Positions 14,960 to 22,785 of a stretch of 53,478 nt of DNA are shown in pieces. Source of the DNA: a virus; IMG/VR virus record IMGVR_UViG_3300035698_027794, positions 1 through 53,478 of that record; one strand, written 5' to 3'. The notes below the pieces were generated by a model. It was given only the letters and a program-made list of their open reading frames with translations. It ran no database searches and was not told the origin of the DNA. The translations under genes and the position numbers were made by a program. Each line of letters begins with the position of its first letter. Position 1 is the stretch's first letter.

Positions 14960-15264
14960 AATATTTTACAAAACTATCAAATGCCTACTCAAATACAATC
15001 AGCAATTCGCGACCCATAACAACCCAATTCAAAAACCAAGGCAATGGGAAAGTTCAAGCAACTTCTCTTATGAGTGTGCCTGCGAGGCAGCTCAAGGGTG
15101 GGGGCAAGGGTACCAGATATTACGAGGGTGTCTCTGACAAAACCAGTGATATAGGTTTTGCTAGAGTGGATAGCCAGTCAGCAGCTAGGTATAAAATGAC
15201 AAGCAATCCTGCAGATTCTATGACCACAGCAATGGCAACAAAGAAATACAAATTAAGGAAATAA
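14956..15264 (+). CDS. Tagged protein MKYFTKLS, MSVPA family
   Basis: 102 residues, paralogue of 6745-7104 through the segment LMSVPARQLKGGGKGTRYYE. The conserved Gly and Tyr pattern (GxG followed by RYY) suggests a small binding motif. Function unknown. Confidence 0.78.
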   Translation: MKYFTKLSNAYSNTISNSRPITTQFKNQGNGKVQATSLMSVPARQLKGGGKGTRYYEGVSDKTSDIGFARVDSQSAARYKMTSNPADSMTTAMATKKYKLRK

Positions 15265-15268
15265 TTAA

Positions 15269-15916
15269 ATGAAGTATTTTACAAAAACAGCTAGTAATGT
15301 TCGTGGCTATATAATCAAAAAGACTCTTACAGGAGCCGGCGTGGGTGCTGTCGTAGGGGGTACAACTTCTGCAATAAAGAGTCGGGGCGAAAAAGGTCAG
15401 GGTAAAAAAATTCTAAAAGGAGCGTTAGTTGGTGCAGGAGCTGGAGCAGGAGTAGGCGCAGCCTACGGAACTGGTCGGGCAGTACACTCTACTAAAATGA
15501 TAAAGAGTCATAACAAACTAATTAAAGATCAGGCTGCTTCTGTTAATGTTCGAATTAATGACGTGTTTAATCAGGCTATAGGTCGAGAAACCGGACTGGC
15601 TGAGGCCGCCATAAACAAATACTACCCAAATAGAAGATTTAAAGCTAATGAAATAAAAACTAAACTCCAAAATGGATTGCTTCCACAACAAGAAGCCAGA
15701 GCTGGAGTAACGAATAATATTGCAAGCCGCATAGATAGTTTAAAACTTCGTGAGGGTGTGCATGCTAGATCAGACTTAAAAAAATTAAAAAAAACAACGG
15801 CAGATGACCTAGACTTTGTTAGTCGTATGCTACCGGGTTATGAAGTTGCTGCTAGAAAAGACGCTAAAGATATTGTTAGCACTTCACTTAAAAATGCATA
15901 CAAAAAAAGTAAATAA
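15269..15916 (+). CDS. Tagged glycine-zipper protein MKYFTKTA
   Basis: 215 residues. Two glycine-zipper segments (LTGAGVGAVVGGTTSA and LVGAGAGAGVGAAYGTG) near the N-terminus are followed by about 130 residues of charged helical domain. The N-terminal part could span or disturb a membrane. No enzyme motif is seen. Its stop overlaps the next start (TAATG). Confidence 0.8.
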   Translation: MKYFTKTASNVRGYIIKKTLTGAGVGAVVGGTTSAIKSRGEKGQGKKILKGALVGAGAGAGVGAAYGTGRAVHSTKMIKSHNKLIKDQAASVNVRINDVFNQAIGRETGLAEAAINKYYPNRRFKANEIKTKLQNGLLPQQEARAGVTNNIASRIDSLKLREGVHARSDLKKLKKTTADDLDFVSRMLPGYEVAARKDAKDIVSTSLKNAYKKSK

Positions 15917-16137
15917 TGAAAACAAGTACATTAAAAAAAATAATAACCAGATCTATGGCATCGGAGCTAAAGCTCCTGACTAAAAACATAACTAACGGCC
16001 GTGAATTATTAAAACGCTTTAATATTCATAATCCGCGTATGTCTCCCTTAAGAAAAAAACAATACAACACCATCCAAACCCAAATCTCCGATTCCATAGG
16101 CAAGATCAGATCTATAGGAAATACCTTGAACAAATGA
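15916..16137 (+). CDS. Small basic protein without the tag
   Basis: 73 residues, Lys/Arg-rich and helical, starting MKTSTLKKI. It is the only gene between 13779 and 16340 without the octapeptide. Overlaps both neighbours. Function unknown. Confidence 0.68.
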   Translation: MKTSTLKKIITRSMASELKLLTKNITNGRELLKRFNIHNPRMSPLRKKQYNTIQTQISDSIGKIRSIGNTLNK

Positions 16138-16340
16138 AATATTTCAAAAAAATATCAAATTTCGTAACAACTCCAAATACACCGAACGTAGTTGCCCCCA
16201 CCTCGGGGGCAACACTACGACCTCGAACCACTCCTAGGCCCAAACCACCTGGGACAAAAACTCTGAATTTTCAGAATCCAAAAACAAACACAAAAAACAT
16301 ACCTAAGCAGACATCTGTTAAAACTCAAAATATTAGTTGA
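16134..16340 (+). CDS. Tagged Pro/Thr-rich protein MKYFKKIS
   Basis: 68 residues, probably disordered: TPNTPNVV and RPRTTPRPKPPGTK. Lys replaces Thr at tag position 5. Last gene of the P2 unit. No fold expected beyond the tag. Confidence 0.72.
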   Translation: MKYFKKISNFVTTPNTPNVVAPTSGATLRPRTTPRPKPPGTKTLNFQNPKTNTKNIPKQTSVKTQNIS

Positions 16341-16365
16341 TTATTTCCCCAAAATGTATTATATT
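16337..16365 (+). promoter_or_regulatory. Sigma70-like promoter P3, leaderless start
   Basis: TTGATT (16337-16342), 17 bases, TATATT (16360-16365). The next ATG lies five bases beyond the -10 box, where transcription should begin. It opens the sugar cassette. Confidence 0.78.
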
Positions 16366-16370
16366 AAGGC

Positions 16371-16970
16371 ATGGTAAAGCTTTTTGTATCAACATTCGAT
16401 CGTCTTGAGTATTTAAAGGAATCTCTGCATTCCCTATTGAACTCGTTCAGCGCCATTTATCCAGAGATAGTGATCACGGACGACGGCTCCATAAATGCAG
16501 AAACAAAGGAGTTCTTAGAAGAAACCAAATTAAGATATCCGGGCAAGATGCGAATAATCTGGAACGAAAGAAATAAAGGCATACCTTTCGGTAAGCTAGA
16601 CACAATCCAAACAGAAATATTAGAATGGCCGTACGACCACGAGTATTTTATCATCTCAGATTCAGATATGATATACAAGAAAGGTTGGTTGGAAAATCTT
16701 GTCTACTTGTACGAAAGTACTAAAGCACCGATCATTACCGGATTCAATACAAACACCACAAAGTATAAAACAACCACAACAACCTCCACCTACGAGGTTA
16801 AGCACTCCGTACCCGGGTGCAATCTTCTTATTAATACTGCCTTTTATAAAAAATACCCATTCAATGAAAAACAAGAATGGGATATTAAAATGTGCGAACA
16901 TGCACACAAAGAACATGAATTGGGGGTTATAGCTTCAAGGCCAAGTGTGGTTGAAAGCTCATCTAAATGA
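16371..16970 (+). CDS. Family 2-type glycosyltransferase
   Basis: 199 residues of a GT-A fold. The N-terminal strand (KLFVSTFDRLEYLKESL), VITDDGS and the metal-binding ISDSDM (DxD type) are in the expected order. It transfers a sugar from a nucleotide donor; the acceptor is unknown. It lacks a ribosome site and starts at the predicted transcription start. Overlaps the next gene by four bases. It may decorate the virion or alter the host surface. Confidence 0.85.
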   Translation: MVKLFVSTFDRLEYLKESLHSLLNSFSAIYPEIVITDDGSINAETKEFLEETKLRYPGKMRIIWNERNKGIPFGKLDTIQTEILEWPYDHEYFIISDSDMIYKKGWLENLVYLYESTKAPIITGFNTNTTKYKTTTTTSTYEVKHSVPGCNLLINTAFYKKYPFNEKQEWDIKMCEHAHKEHELGVIASRPSVVESSSK

Positions 16971-17689
16971 TTACAGCAATTATGACGGCCTATAAGCGGC
17001 CATATACGCTCGAAGAACAGTACACTGCTATAAAAAATCAAACAGTTCCACCCAAAGAGATTTTTCTTTGGAATAACTGTCCTGAAGAAGGAAGTCAAAT
17101 TTCTTTCAATAAGCCGGATGTAAAGGCTATTTCTTGTAATTTTAATGCAAAGTTTCATGGTAGATTTGCATTAGCAAATATTGCAAAAACAAAGTATGTT
17201 GCTATATTTGATGATGATACTATTCCTGGACCAAGGTGGTTTGAGAATTGTTTAAAGACTGATAAGGAGTCCCCAGGGATTTTTGGTACAATTGGGGTAA
17301 TTTGTTTAGAAGACAGTTATACCCCCTATCATAAAATTGGGTGGCACAACGGCAACGTACTAACTACAGAAGTAGATTTGGTGGGACATGCTTGGTTTTT
17401 TAAAAAAGAGTATTTAAAATATATGTGGATAGAAGAACCATATTCTTGGGAAAATGGAGAAGATATTCATTTTTCATATATGGCACTTAAACATGGCAAT
17501 GTAAAAACCTATGTACCACCACACCCACCAACAGACAAAACTCTTTGGGGAAGCATACCAAAAACAGGGCACGAGTACGGAAATGATGATAGTGCTAGTT
17601 GGAAGAAAAACGATCATACACCAATAAGAAATGAAATAGTGAGGGCCTATATAAAAGATGGGTGGAAAACAGTCAGAAAAAGAAGTTAA
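16967..17689 (+). CDS. Glycosyltransferase, GT-A fold
   Basis: 240 residues. It starts MITAIMTAYKRPYTLEEQ, typical of family 2-like enzymes, with the metal site AIFDDDTIPG at about residues 84-93. A later segment (WENGEDIHFSYMALKHG) matches the acceptor-side ED motif of such enzymes. Donor and acceptor cannot be told. Confidence 0.85.
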   Translation: MITAIMTAYKRPYTLEEQYTAIKNQTVPPKEIFLWNNCPEEGSQISFNKPDVKAISCNFNAKFHGRFALANIAKTKYVAIFDDDTIPGPRWFENCLKTDKESPGIFGTIGVICLEDSYTPYHKIGWHNGNVLTTEVDLVGHAWFFKKEYLKYMWIEEPYSWENGEDIHFSYMALKHGNVKTYVPPHPPTDKTLWGSIPKTGHEYGNDDSASWKKNDHTPIRNEIVRAYIKDGWKTVRKRS

Positions 17690-18476
17690 TAAAGATTTTA
17701 AAAAAGATTTTTATAAAATTTTAGCTAAAGTAAAAAAATCAGAAAATTTTGCGTTTACAAGATTCTCTGACGGAGAAATGGATGTTCTTTGGAATATCCC
17801 TTTGCAGTTACAACCAAATTTAGTTAGAGTCGGAAATAGCAGGGCAAGAAAAAACTATGACCCGGTTGATCACAAAGACTTCACTCCGGAGAATCCAAGA
17901 CATCAACAATTCAGAAAAGAATTATATGAAGCATTCAGGTTCAGAAAAAAGAATTATTTTAAAGGCATAAGTTGCCAATGTTGCGTTGGCAAGGACAACT
18001 TTGAACGAATGTTAAAAGAGCACGGTCCTGGGGACGATGAACACCTGACTTGGGCTAATTTGTTAGTTAACTCCAATTACCCACTTTTTATAGAAGAGAT
18101 GGTTCCACTATTCAAAGACAAGAAGTGTGTTATGGTTTGTCACAAACAGGCTAACCTGAACAAACTACCGTTTGACCTGATCAAGGATTTTAGAGTAGGG
18201 TACAATGCATTTATTAACGACATACCCGTTATAGATGAAATAGCTGAGTGGGTAAAAAAAGAGAATATAGAAAATCATGTTTTCTTGTTTTCCGCCAGCT
18301 CTTTCAGCGCCCTGGCCATACACAAGCTATATGATAAATATCCGAACAACACTTATATTAATATAGGAACTACACTTAATAAGTTTATGGATATGCCGGT
18401 AGATCGCGGCTATCTTAAATATTACTGGAGTAACACTGTTGGCGGTACATTAACCAAGACATGCATATGGAAATGA
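17658..18476 (+). CDS. Putative GT-D type glycosyltransferase
   Basis: 272 residues. TRFSDGE (34-40) matches the RFGDGE signature of GT-D (DUF1792-like) enzymes, in which the Asp-x-Glu binds the donor. A second conserved-looking part (FLFSASSFSALAIHKLYD) resembles the nucleotide-binding end of the fold. The start overlaps the previous gene by 32 bases, and a later start cannot be excluded. Confidence 0.75.
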   Translation: MGGKQSEKEVNKDFKKDFYKILAKVKKSENFAFTRFSDGEMDVLWNIPLQLQPNLVRVGNSRARKNYDPVDHKDFTPENPRHQQFRKELYEAFRFRKKNYFKGISCQCCVGKDNFERMLKEHGPGDDEHLTWANLLVNSNYPLFIEEMVPLFKDKKCVMVCHKQANLNKLPFDLIKDFRVGYNAFINDIPVIDEIAEWVKKENIENHVFLFSASSFSALAIHKLYDKYPNNTYINIGTTLNKFMDMPVDRGYLKYYWSNTVGGTLTKTCIWK

Positions 18477-18874
18477 CACTAGTAAAAAACGAACCCAAAT
18501 ATTGGGAATATATTAGATGGGTAAGAAATCACCCGTCAACCCAATCCGGGTGGGTAACCCAATCTCCAGATATTACTGGAGAACAGCAAAAGAAATACAT
18601 GGCAAAGCACAATGACGAGTATTACATTTGTTTAGCAGATAATCTGCACACGTGCGGGTACGTGGGAGCAGTAGACGGAGATATACGTGTTGCAACAGAT
18701 CCTACGTGCAGGGGCAAGGGAATAGGGAGTTTTATGTTAAATGAGCTCATGAAGCTGGAACCCACAGCTTTTGCCAAGATAAAGATAGATAACAAAGCAA
18801 GTATAAAGTTGTTTGAGAAGTGTGGTTTTAAAAGAAAATTTTATATTTATACCAAAGAAGAAAATGATACATAA
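18473..18874 (+). CDS. GNAT family N-acetyltransferase
   Basis: 133 residues. The acetyl-CoA loop RGKGIGSFML and the typical end NKASIKLFEKCGFKRK identify the family. The start ATG 18473 overlaps the upstream stop (ATGA); ATGs at 18461 and 18467 are alternatives. In this cassette it probably N-acetylates an amino sugar made with the aminotransferase that follows. Confidence 0.88.
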   Translation: MTLVKNEPKYWEYIRWVRNHPSTQSGWVTQSPDITGEQQKKYMAKHNDEYYICLADNLHTCGYVGAVDGDIRVATDPTCRGKGIGSFMLNELMKLEPTAFAKIKIDNKASIKLFEKCGFKRKFYIYTKEENDT

Positions 18875-19478
18875 TCCATTTAAAATAGTACAGATGTTTG
18901 AGGAAGAGATGGCAGCTTATACCGGTTCCAAGCATGCGGTGGCAGTCGATAGTTGTACAAGCGCCATATTCCTAATCTGTAAATACTTACAGGTAGATGA
19001 GGTAAGCATACCAAAAAAGACCTACCTATCCGTGCCACAGTCAATTATGCATGCTGGAGGAAAAGTAGTTTTCCGGGATGAAGAATGGGAAGGTATTTAT
19101 CAGCTAAAACCCTTTTCTGTGTATGATGCTGCCAAAAGACTCACATCTGGGATGTACATTCCCAACTCATATATGGCGTTGTCGTTCCACATAAAGAAGT
19201 TGCTTCCGATAGGGAAGGGCGGCATGATCCTTACCGATGATAAGGACGCATGTGAATGGTTTAAGCGCGCGCGTTACGAAGGACGTGGGGCAGTTAACTA
19301 TGAAGAAGATCAAATAGAATTTGCTGGGTGGAACATGTACATGACGCCGGAAGAGGCAGCACGTGGTTTAACTCTGATGTTGAATTACCCGGAGCATAAC
19401 AAGGACCTCGACGAGAATTTTGGTCGCGGGTACAAAGATTTAACAGAGTTTCCACTGTTCAAGGAGAAAAAATTATGA
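18864..19478 (+). CDS. Compact DegT/DnrJ-type sugar aminotransferase
   Basis: 204 residues from MIHNPFKIV, against about 370 in typical members. Recognisable parts are KHAVAVDSCTSAIFL (PLP phosphate side), VYDAAKR (Asp of the PLP site) and SFHIKKLLPIGKGG, which holds the internal-aldimine lysine region and matches the family SFHxxKxxxxGxGG motif. The C-terminal small domain is largely missing. It may be a reduced enzyme or inactive. A PLP-dependent transfer of an amino group to a keto sugar is the expected reaction. Confidence 0.8.
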   Translation: MIHNPFKIVQMFEEEMAAYTGSKHAVAVDSCTSAIFLICKYLQVDEVSIPKKTYLSVPQSIMHAGGKVVFRDEEWEGIYQLKPFSVYDAAKRLTSGMYIPNSYMALSFHIKKLLPIGKGGMILTDDKDACEWFKRARYEGRGAVNYEEDQIEFAGWNMYMTPEEAARGLTLMLNYPEHNKDLDENFGRGYKDLTEFPLFKEKKL

Positions 19479-20479
19479 ATAAAACAACACAAGACAATTC
19501 CTCGTATTATAGGCGCCAACATTCTAACAAAGCACAACAAGTTTATGATTTTGCAATACAATGGCCAAAGCTAAAAAAAGTTTACGATGTAGGATGTAAT
19601 AATGGAGATTTATCATATAGATTACAGAAAGAGTTAGGTAGAGATGTTTATGGTATAGATAGCTCAGTAAACCTTACACCACCAGCGGATTATAATTTCA
19701 AGGTTTTAGATATAGTGGAAGATAACGGCGTATATTATAATGACTTAACTTTATTTTTAAGTCTATATCATCACCTTTTAGGGGCGTATGGGTTGGAGGT
19801 AGCGGATGATGTATTTTTTAAACTTCTTCTTAGATCAAAAGTACTTACATTTGATACAGGAAATGTATCAGAGAGATCAAGAATAAACCATTCTTGGAAT
19901 GTAGAGCAAGCGAAACATTTTAAAACAGAGAAACAACTATTAGATCATTTTGGCATAAAATATGATATATTAGGAACTTGGAATGTTGCTGGTGGTTCTA
20001 GAAAATTAGTTGCTTTTTATAGTGATACATTTGATACTAATGTTAAAGTGATAGATCAATATAGGCGTTATGCTGGGAGAAGACATCAAAGTAAGGGATT
20101 GATTCCATTAAAAGATGTAAAATTCTCTGAGAAAATCGGACCTGGGTATGTCGACAGTAATCAGGTATACCACGGAGCTATCTTTAGTAAATTACAAATA
20201 GCAGGGAAAACCTTCTTTGCTAAGAAGCACTGTGGTATAAAAGAAGAGTATGAGACTATGGAAAAGGGAAACATCATAGAAGTCTATAATACTTTAGACT
20301 CTAACTTGTTAATAAAATTTTATGGGTTTTCTGAAAAGTATGGATTTATATATGAATGGCTTGATGATTTTGAATATATCGGAAAGGCTGACCTGGTCGT
20401 TAACGAAGAAAAAACACTTAAAGATGTTGACCTTGTAAAAGTAAACGAACTAACCAAGTACTTTGACTTTCTAGCATAA
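19475..20479 (+). CDS. SAM methyltransferase fused to a kinase-like N-lobe
   Basis: 334 residues. Residues about 36-48 (VYDVGCNNGDLSY) are motif I of a class I methyltransferase. From about residue 215 a separate module appears (GAIFSKLQIAGKTFFAKKH, then EYETMEKG and LIKFYGFSEKYGFIYEWL), which resembles the ATP-binding lobe of a lipopolysaccharide-kinase-like fold. The catalytic lobe (HxD and DFG) is absent, so it is probably not a working kinase. Confidence 0.7.
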   Translation: MNKTTQDNSSYYRRQHSNKAQQVYDFAIQWPKLKKVYDVGCNNGDLSYRLQKELGRDVYGIDSSVNLTPPADYNFKVLDIVEDNGVYYNDLTLFLSLYHHLLGAYGLEVADDVFFKLLLRSKVLTFDTGNVSERSRINHSWNVEQAKHFKTEKQLLDHFGIKYDILGTWNVAGGSRKLVAFYSDTFDTNVKVIDQYRRYAGRRHQSKGLIPLKDVKFSEKIGPGYVDSNQVYHGAIFSKLQIAGKTFFAKKHCGIKEEYETMEKGNIIEVYNTLDSNLLIKFYGFSEKYGFIYEWLDDFEYIGKADLVVNEEKTLKDVDLVKVNELTKYFDFLA

Positions 20480-20498
20480 ACAATAACCAAAAAAATCA

Positions 20499-21359
20499 AT
20501 GAATACTAAAATAAAAAAAGATGAATTATACTTAATAACGGGAGGCTCCGGATTTTTAGGAAAACCTCTAATTAAACATATTTTAGACAGTGGCGCAAAA
20601 GTAAGGATTTTTGCAAGAGACGAAGGCAAATTAATAGAGGCAAAAACTATGTTCCCCTCTATAGAGATACATCCCGGAGATCTATCCGATCATACAGCAG
20701 TTAAGCAAGCTATGGCCGGAGTAAGGGGAGTATTTCATTTGGCAGCAGCTAAACATATTGGTTTAGCGGAAATATTTGTTAGGGAAACTATTTATTCTAA
20801 CACTATAGAGTCAATGAATGTTTTTGAATGTTCCCTAGATACTGACCTTGATTTCGTAGTGTCTATTTCTACAGACAAGGCTGCGCAAGTTTCAGGAGTA
20901 TATGGTGCCACCAAAATGTTAATGGAACGGTTAGCTAAGCAATATGAGCAGTTAAACCCTAAGTGTGCATACAGAATAGTAAGATATGGTAATGTACTTT
21001 ATTCTACTGGTTCTGTTCTTTGCAAATGGAAAGACTTAATAAGTGCCGGCAAAGAAGTAATTGTTACAGATAAAACTGCAACCAGGTTCTTCTGGACTGT
21101 GGAAGAAGCAATTGATACTATAAAAGAGTGTATGGAGGTTTCTGTTGACGCTACTCCGTATTGTCCATCAATGAAGTCTATTAAAATAGAAGATTTGCTA
21201 AACGGCATGATTAAAAAATATTCTAATGGGCAGCACATATCTATAAAAGAAATTGGACTCCAACCTGGAGAGAATCTTCACGAAAAAATTATTGAAGATG
21301 GGCCATTTTCTAATGAAGTTGAAAATTATACAGAAGGAGAGATATTAAAAAGAATATGA
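20499..21359 (+). CDS. NAD-dependent sugar dehydratase/epimerase
   Basis: 286 residues of an extended short-chain dehydrogenase. TGGSGFLG (14-21) binds NAD; SISTDKAAQ and YGATK (about 135-139, catalytic Tyr and Lys) are typical of the FlaA1/CapD/PseB group that turns UDP-GlcNAc into a 4-keto-6-deoxy sugar. Such a keto product suits the nearby aminotransferase and acetyltransferase. Overlaps the next gene. Confidence 0.88.
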   Translation: MNTKIKKDELYLITGGSGFLGKPLIKHILDSGAKVRIFARDEGKLIEAKTMFPSIEIHPGDLSDHTAVKQAMAGVRGVFHLAAAKHIGLAEIFVRETIYSNTIESMNVFECSLDTDLDFVVSISTDKAAQVSGVYGATKMLMERLAKQYEQLNPKCAYRIVRYGNVLYSTGSVLCKWKDLISAGKEVIVTDKTATRFFWTVEEAIDTIKECMEVSVDATPYCPSMKSIKIEDLLNGMIKKYSNGQHISIKEIGLQPGENLHEKIIEDGPFSNEVENYTEGEILKRI

Positions 21360-21991
21360 ACTTCTCAATTTTAATAGGCACCTGCGATTCTTATTTAGAA
21401 TATATGCCAAACTCTATGACTTTGCTTGACAAATACTTACCAGCTGTTACAAAGGTAGTGGTTGGTGAAACTGAAAAGATCGATAGAGATGGGTACAGGT
21501 GGGTATTGCCTGGAAAAGCTGTTTGGGGCAAACGTATGATTGAAGCACTTAAAACCATAGATACAGAGTTTGTATTTTTTATGTTAGAGGATTATTATTT
21601 CTCTCAAAAGTTATCTAAACATTTCTTTCTATGGTTACTTAATTTTATGAAAGATCATAAAGCAAATAAGGTTTGTATAACGCCTGTACCAGATTGGGCC
21701 GGATATAAGTATGTGGAGACTGTAGACACAATAAAACGAGTTGCCAGTGACAGTAATTGGTTAACATCGGTACAACCCAGTATTTGGAGAACAAGTCATT
21801 TATTAAAATTAATGGAAGAGGGGTACAGTCCTTGGGATTTTGAAACAAAGGGGTCGGAAAAGGCCAGACATGTCGAACACGATCATTATGTATTAAAAGT
21901 AGACGCTCCTATATATTTTAATTATATCAGGAAAGGCAAGATAAAAACTGTTGGTTGGAAAAATTTTTTAAAGCAAGAGGGTTTAAAGTGA
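21356..21991 (+). CDS. Putative glycosyltransferase-like protein
   Basis: 211 residues. The opening FSILIGTCDSYLEYMPNSM and FVFFMLEDYYFSQ (a possible ED-type metal site) resemble a small GT-A enzyme. Similarity is weak. Its TGA overlaps the GTG of the next gene. Confidence 0.6.
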   Translation: MNFSILIGTCDSYLEYMPNSMTLLDKYLPAVTKVVVGETEKIDRDGYRWVLPGKAVWGKRMIEALKTIDTEFVFFMLEDYYFSQKLSKHFFLWLLNFMKDHKANKVCITPVPDWAGYKYVETVDTIKRVASDSNWLTSVQPSIWRTSHLLKLMEEGYSPWDFETKGSEKARHVEHDHYVLKVDAPIYFNYIRKGKIKTVGWKNFLKQEGLK

Positions 21992-22785
21992 AAATAGCGG
22001 TTTGTCTACATGGTTATTTTGGAACTGTTAGCACCGGCGATACTACGTCGGGGTTAAGGGCTGAGAAAAAAATAAAAACTTTTTTTAAAGAAAAAGACGT
22101 AGACTATTATATCCATTGTTGGGAACCCGGAGTCGAAAGTATCCTGAAGTCTTTATATGAGCCAAAAAAAATTGTTTGTGAGCCACAAAAAGATTTTTAT
22201 CCAGTAATGAAAAAAAACGAGTTATCTCAAGAATGGTTTGATATTGGGTTTGATAGACCCAAGACAATGTATAAAAATGCTCAAATTTTTAGAAGTCTTT
22301 CTTTCTTATATAGTAGAAAAAAATCTTTGGATTTAATAGAAGGTGACTATGACCTGGTAGTAACTATGAGACTGGATATAGGAAATGTTGGGCCGGAGAC
22401 TGTGAATTTCCCACATAGATATGGCTTTGATTCTGACAAAACCTACGTATACTCTGTTTTTTGGAATCAACTAAACGCCGGTTTTGGGGATATGTGGTTT
22501 ATATGTAATTTACAAAATGCAAAGATCCTCTCCACAGCCTATGATAAAGCTCTTATATATTATAAAAAGGATAGTGAGTACGTGAAGGCAATGACCACCG
22601 GTTGGCCAGATAGTGAAAAATTTAATTTCAATGTACGGGATTCAAAACAAAATACTAATATAGTAATTAGTAAAAAGAAAGTAACTCCGATGAGTTACCC
22701 AAGATGGTACTGTGTGAATAATCACAGTCTGTACAAATATTTTTTTATTGACACGGGTCTTTATAACATAACAAAATTCATATGA
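21988..22785 (+). CDS. Putative glycosyltransferase or sugar-modifying protein
   Basis: 265 residues if the GTG at 21988 (VKIAVCLHGYFGT) is the start; an ATG at 21955 would lie inside the previous gene. DLVVTMRLDIGN has an Arg-Leu-Asp metal-site look, and GFGDMWFI follows in a position common to GT-A enzymes of capsule clusters. Family not certain. Confidence 0.6.
   Translation: MKIAVCLHGYFGTVSTGDTTSGLRAEKKIKTFFKEKDVDYYIHCWEPGVESILKSLYEPKKIVCEPQKDFYPVMKKNELSQEWFDIGFDRPKTMYKNAQIFRSLSFLYSRKKSLDLIEGDYDLVVTMRLDIGNVGPETVNFPHRYGFDSDKTYVYSVFWNQLNAGFGDMWFICNLQNAKILSTAYDKALIYYKKDSEYVKAMTTGWPDSEKFNFNVRDSKQNTNIVISKKKVTPMSYPRWYCVNNHSLYKYFFIDTGLYNITKFI

Noticed and set aside
6471-16340. Repeated ATGAAATATTTTACAAA as CRISPR or regulatory DNA repeat
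   Set aside because: Copies always begin at a start codon, differ at synonymous positions and have no spacer pattern.
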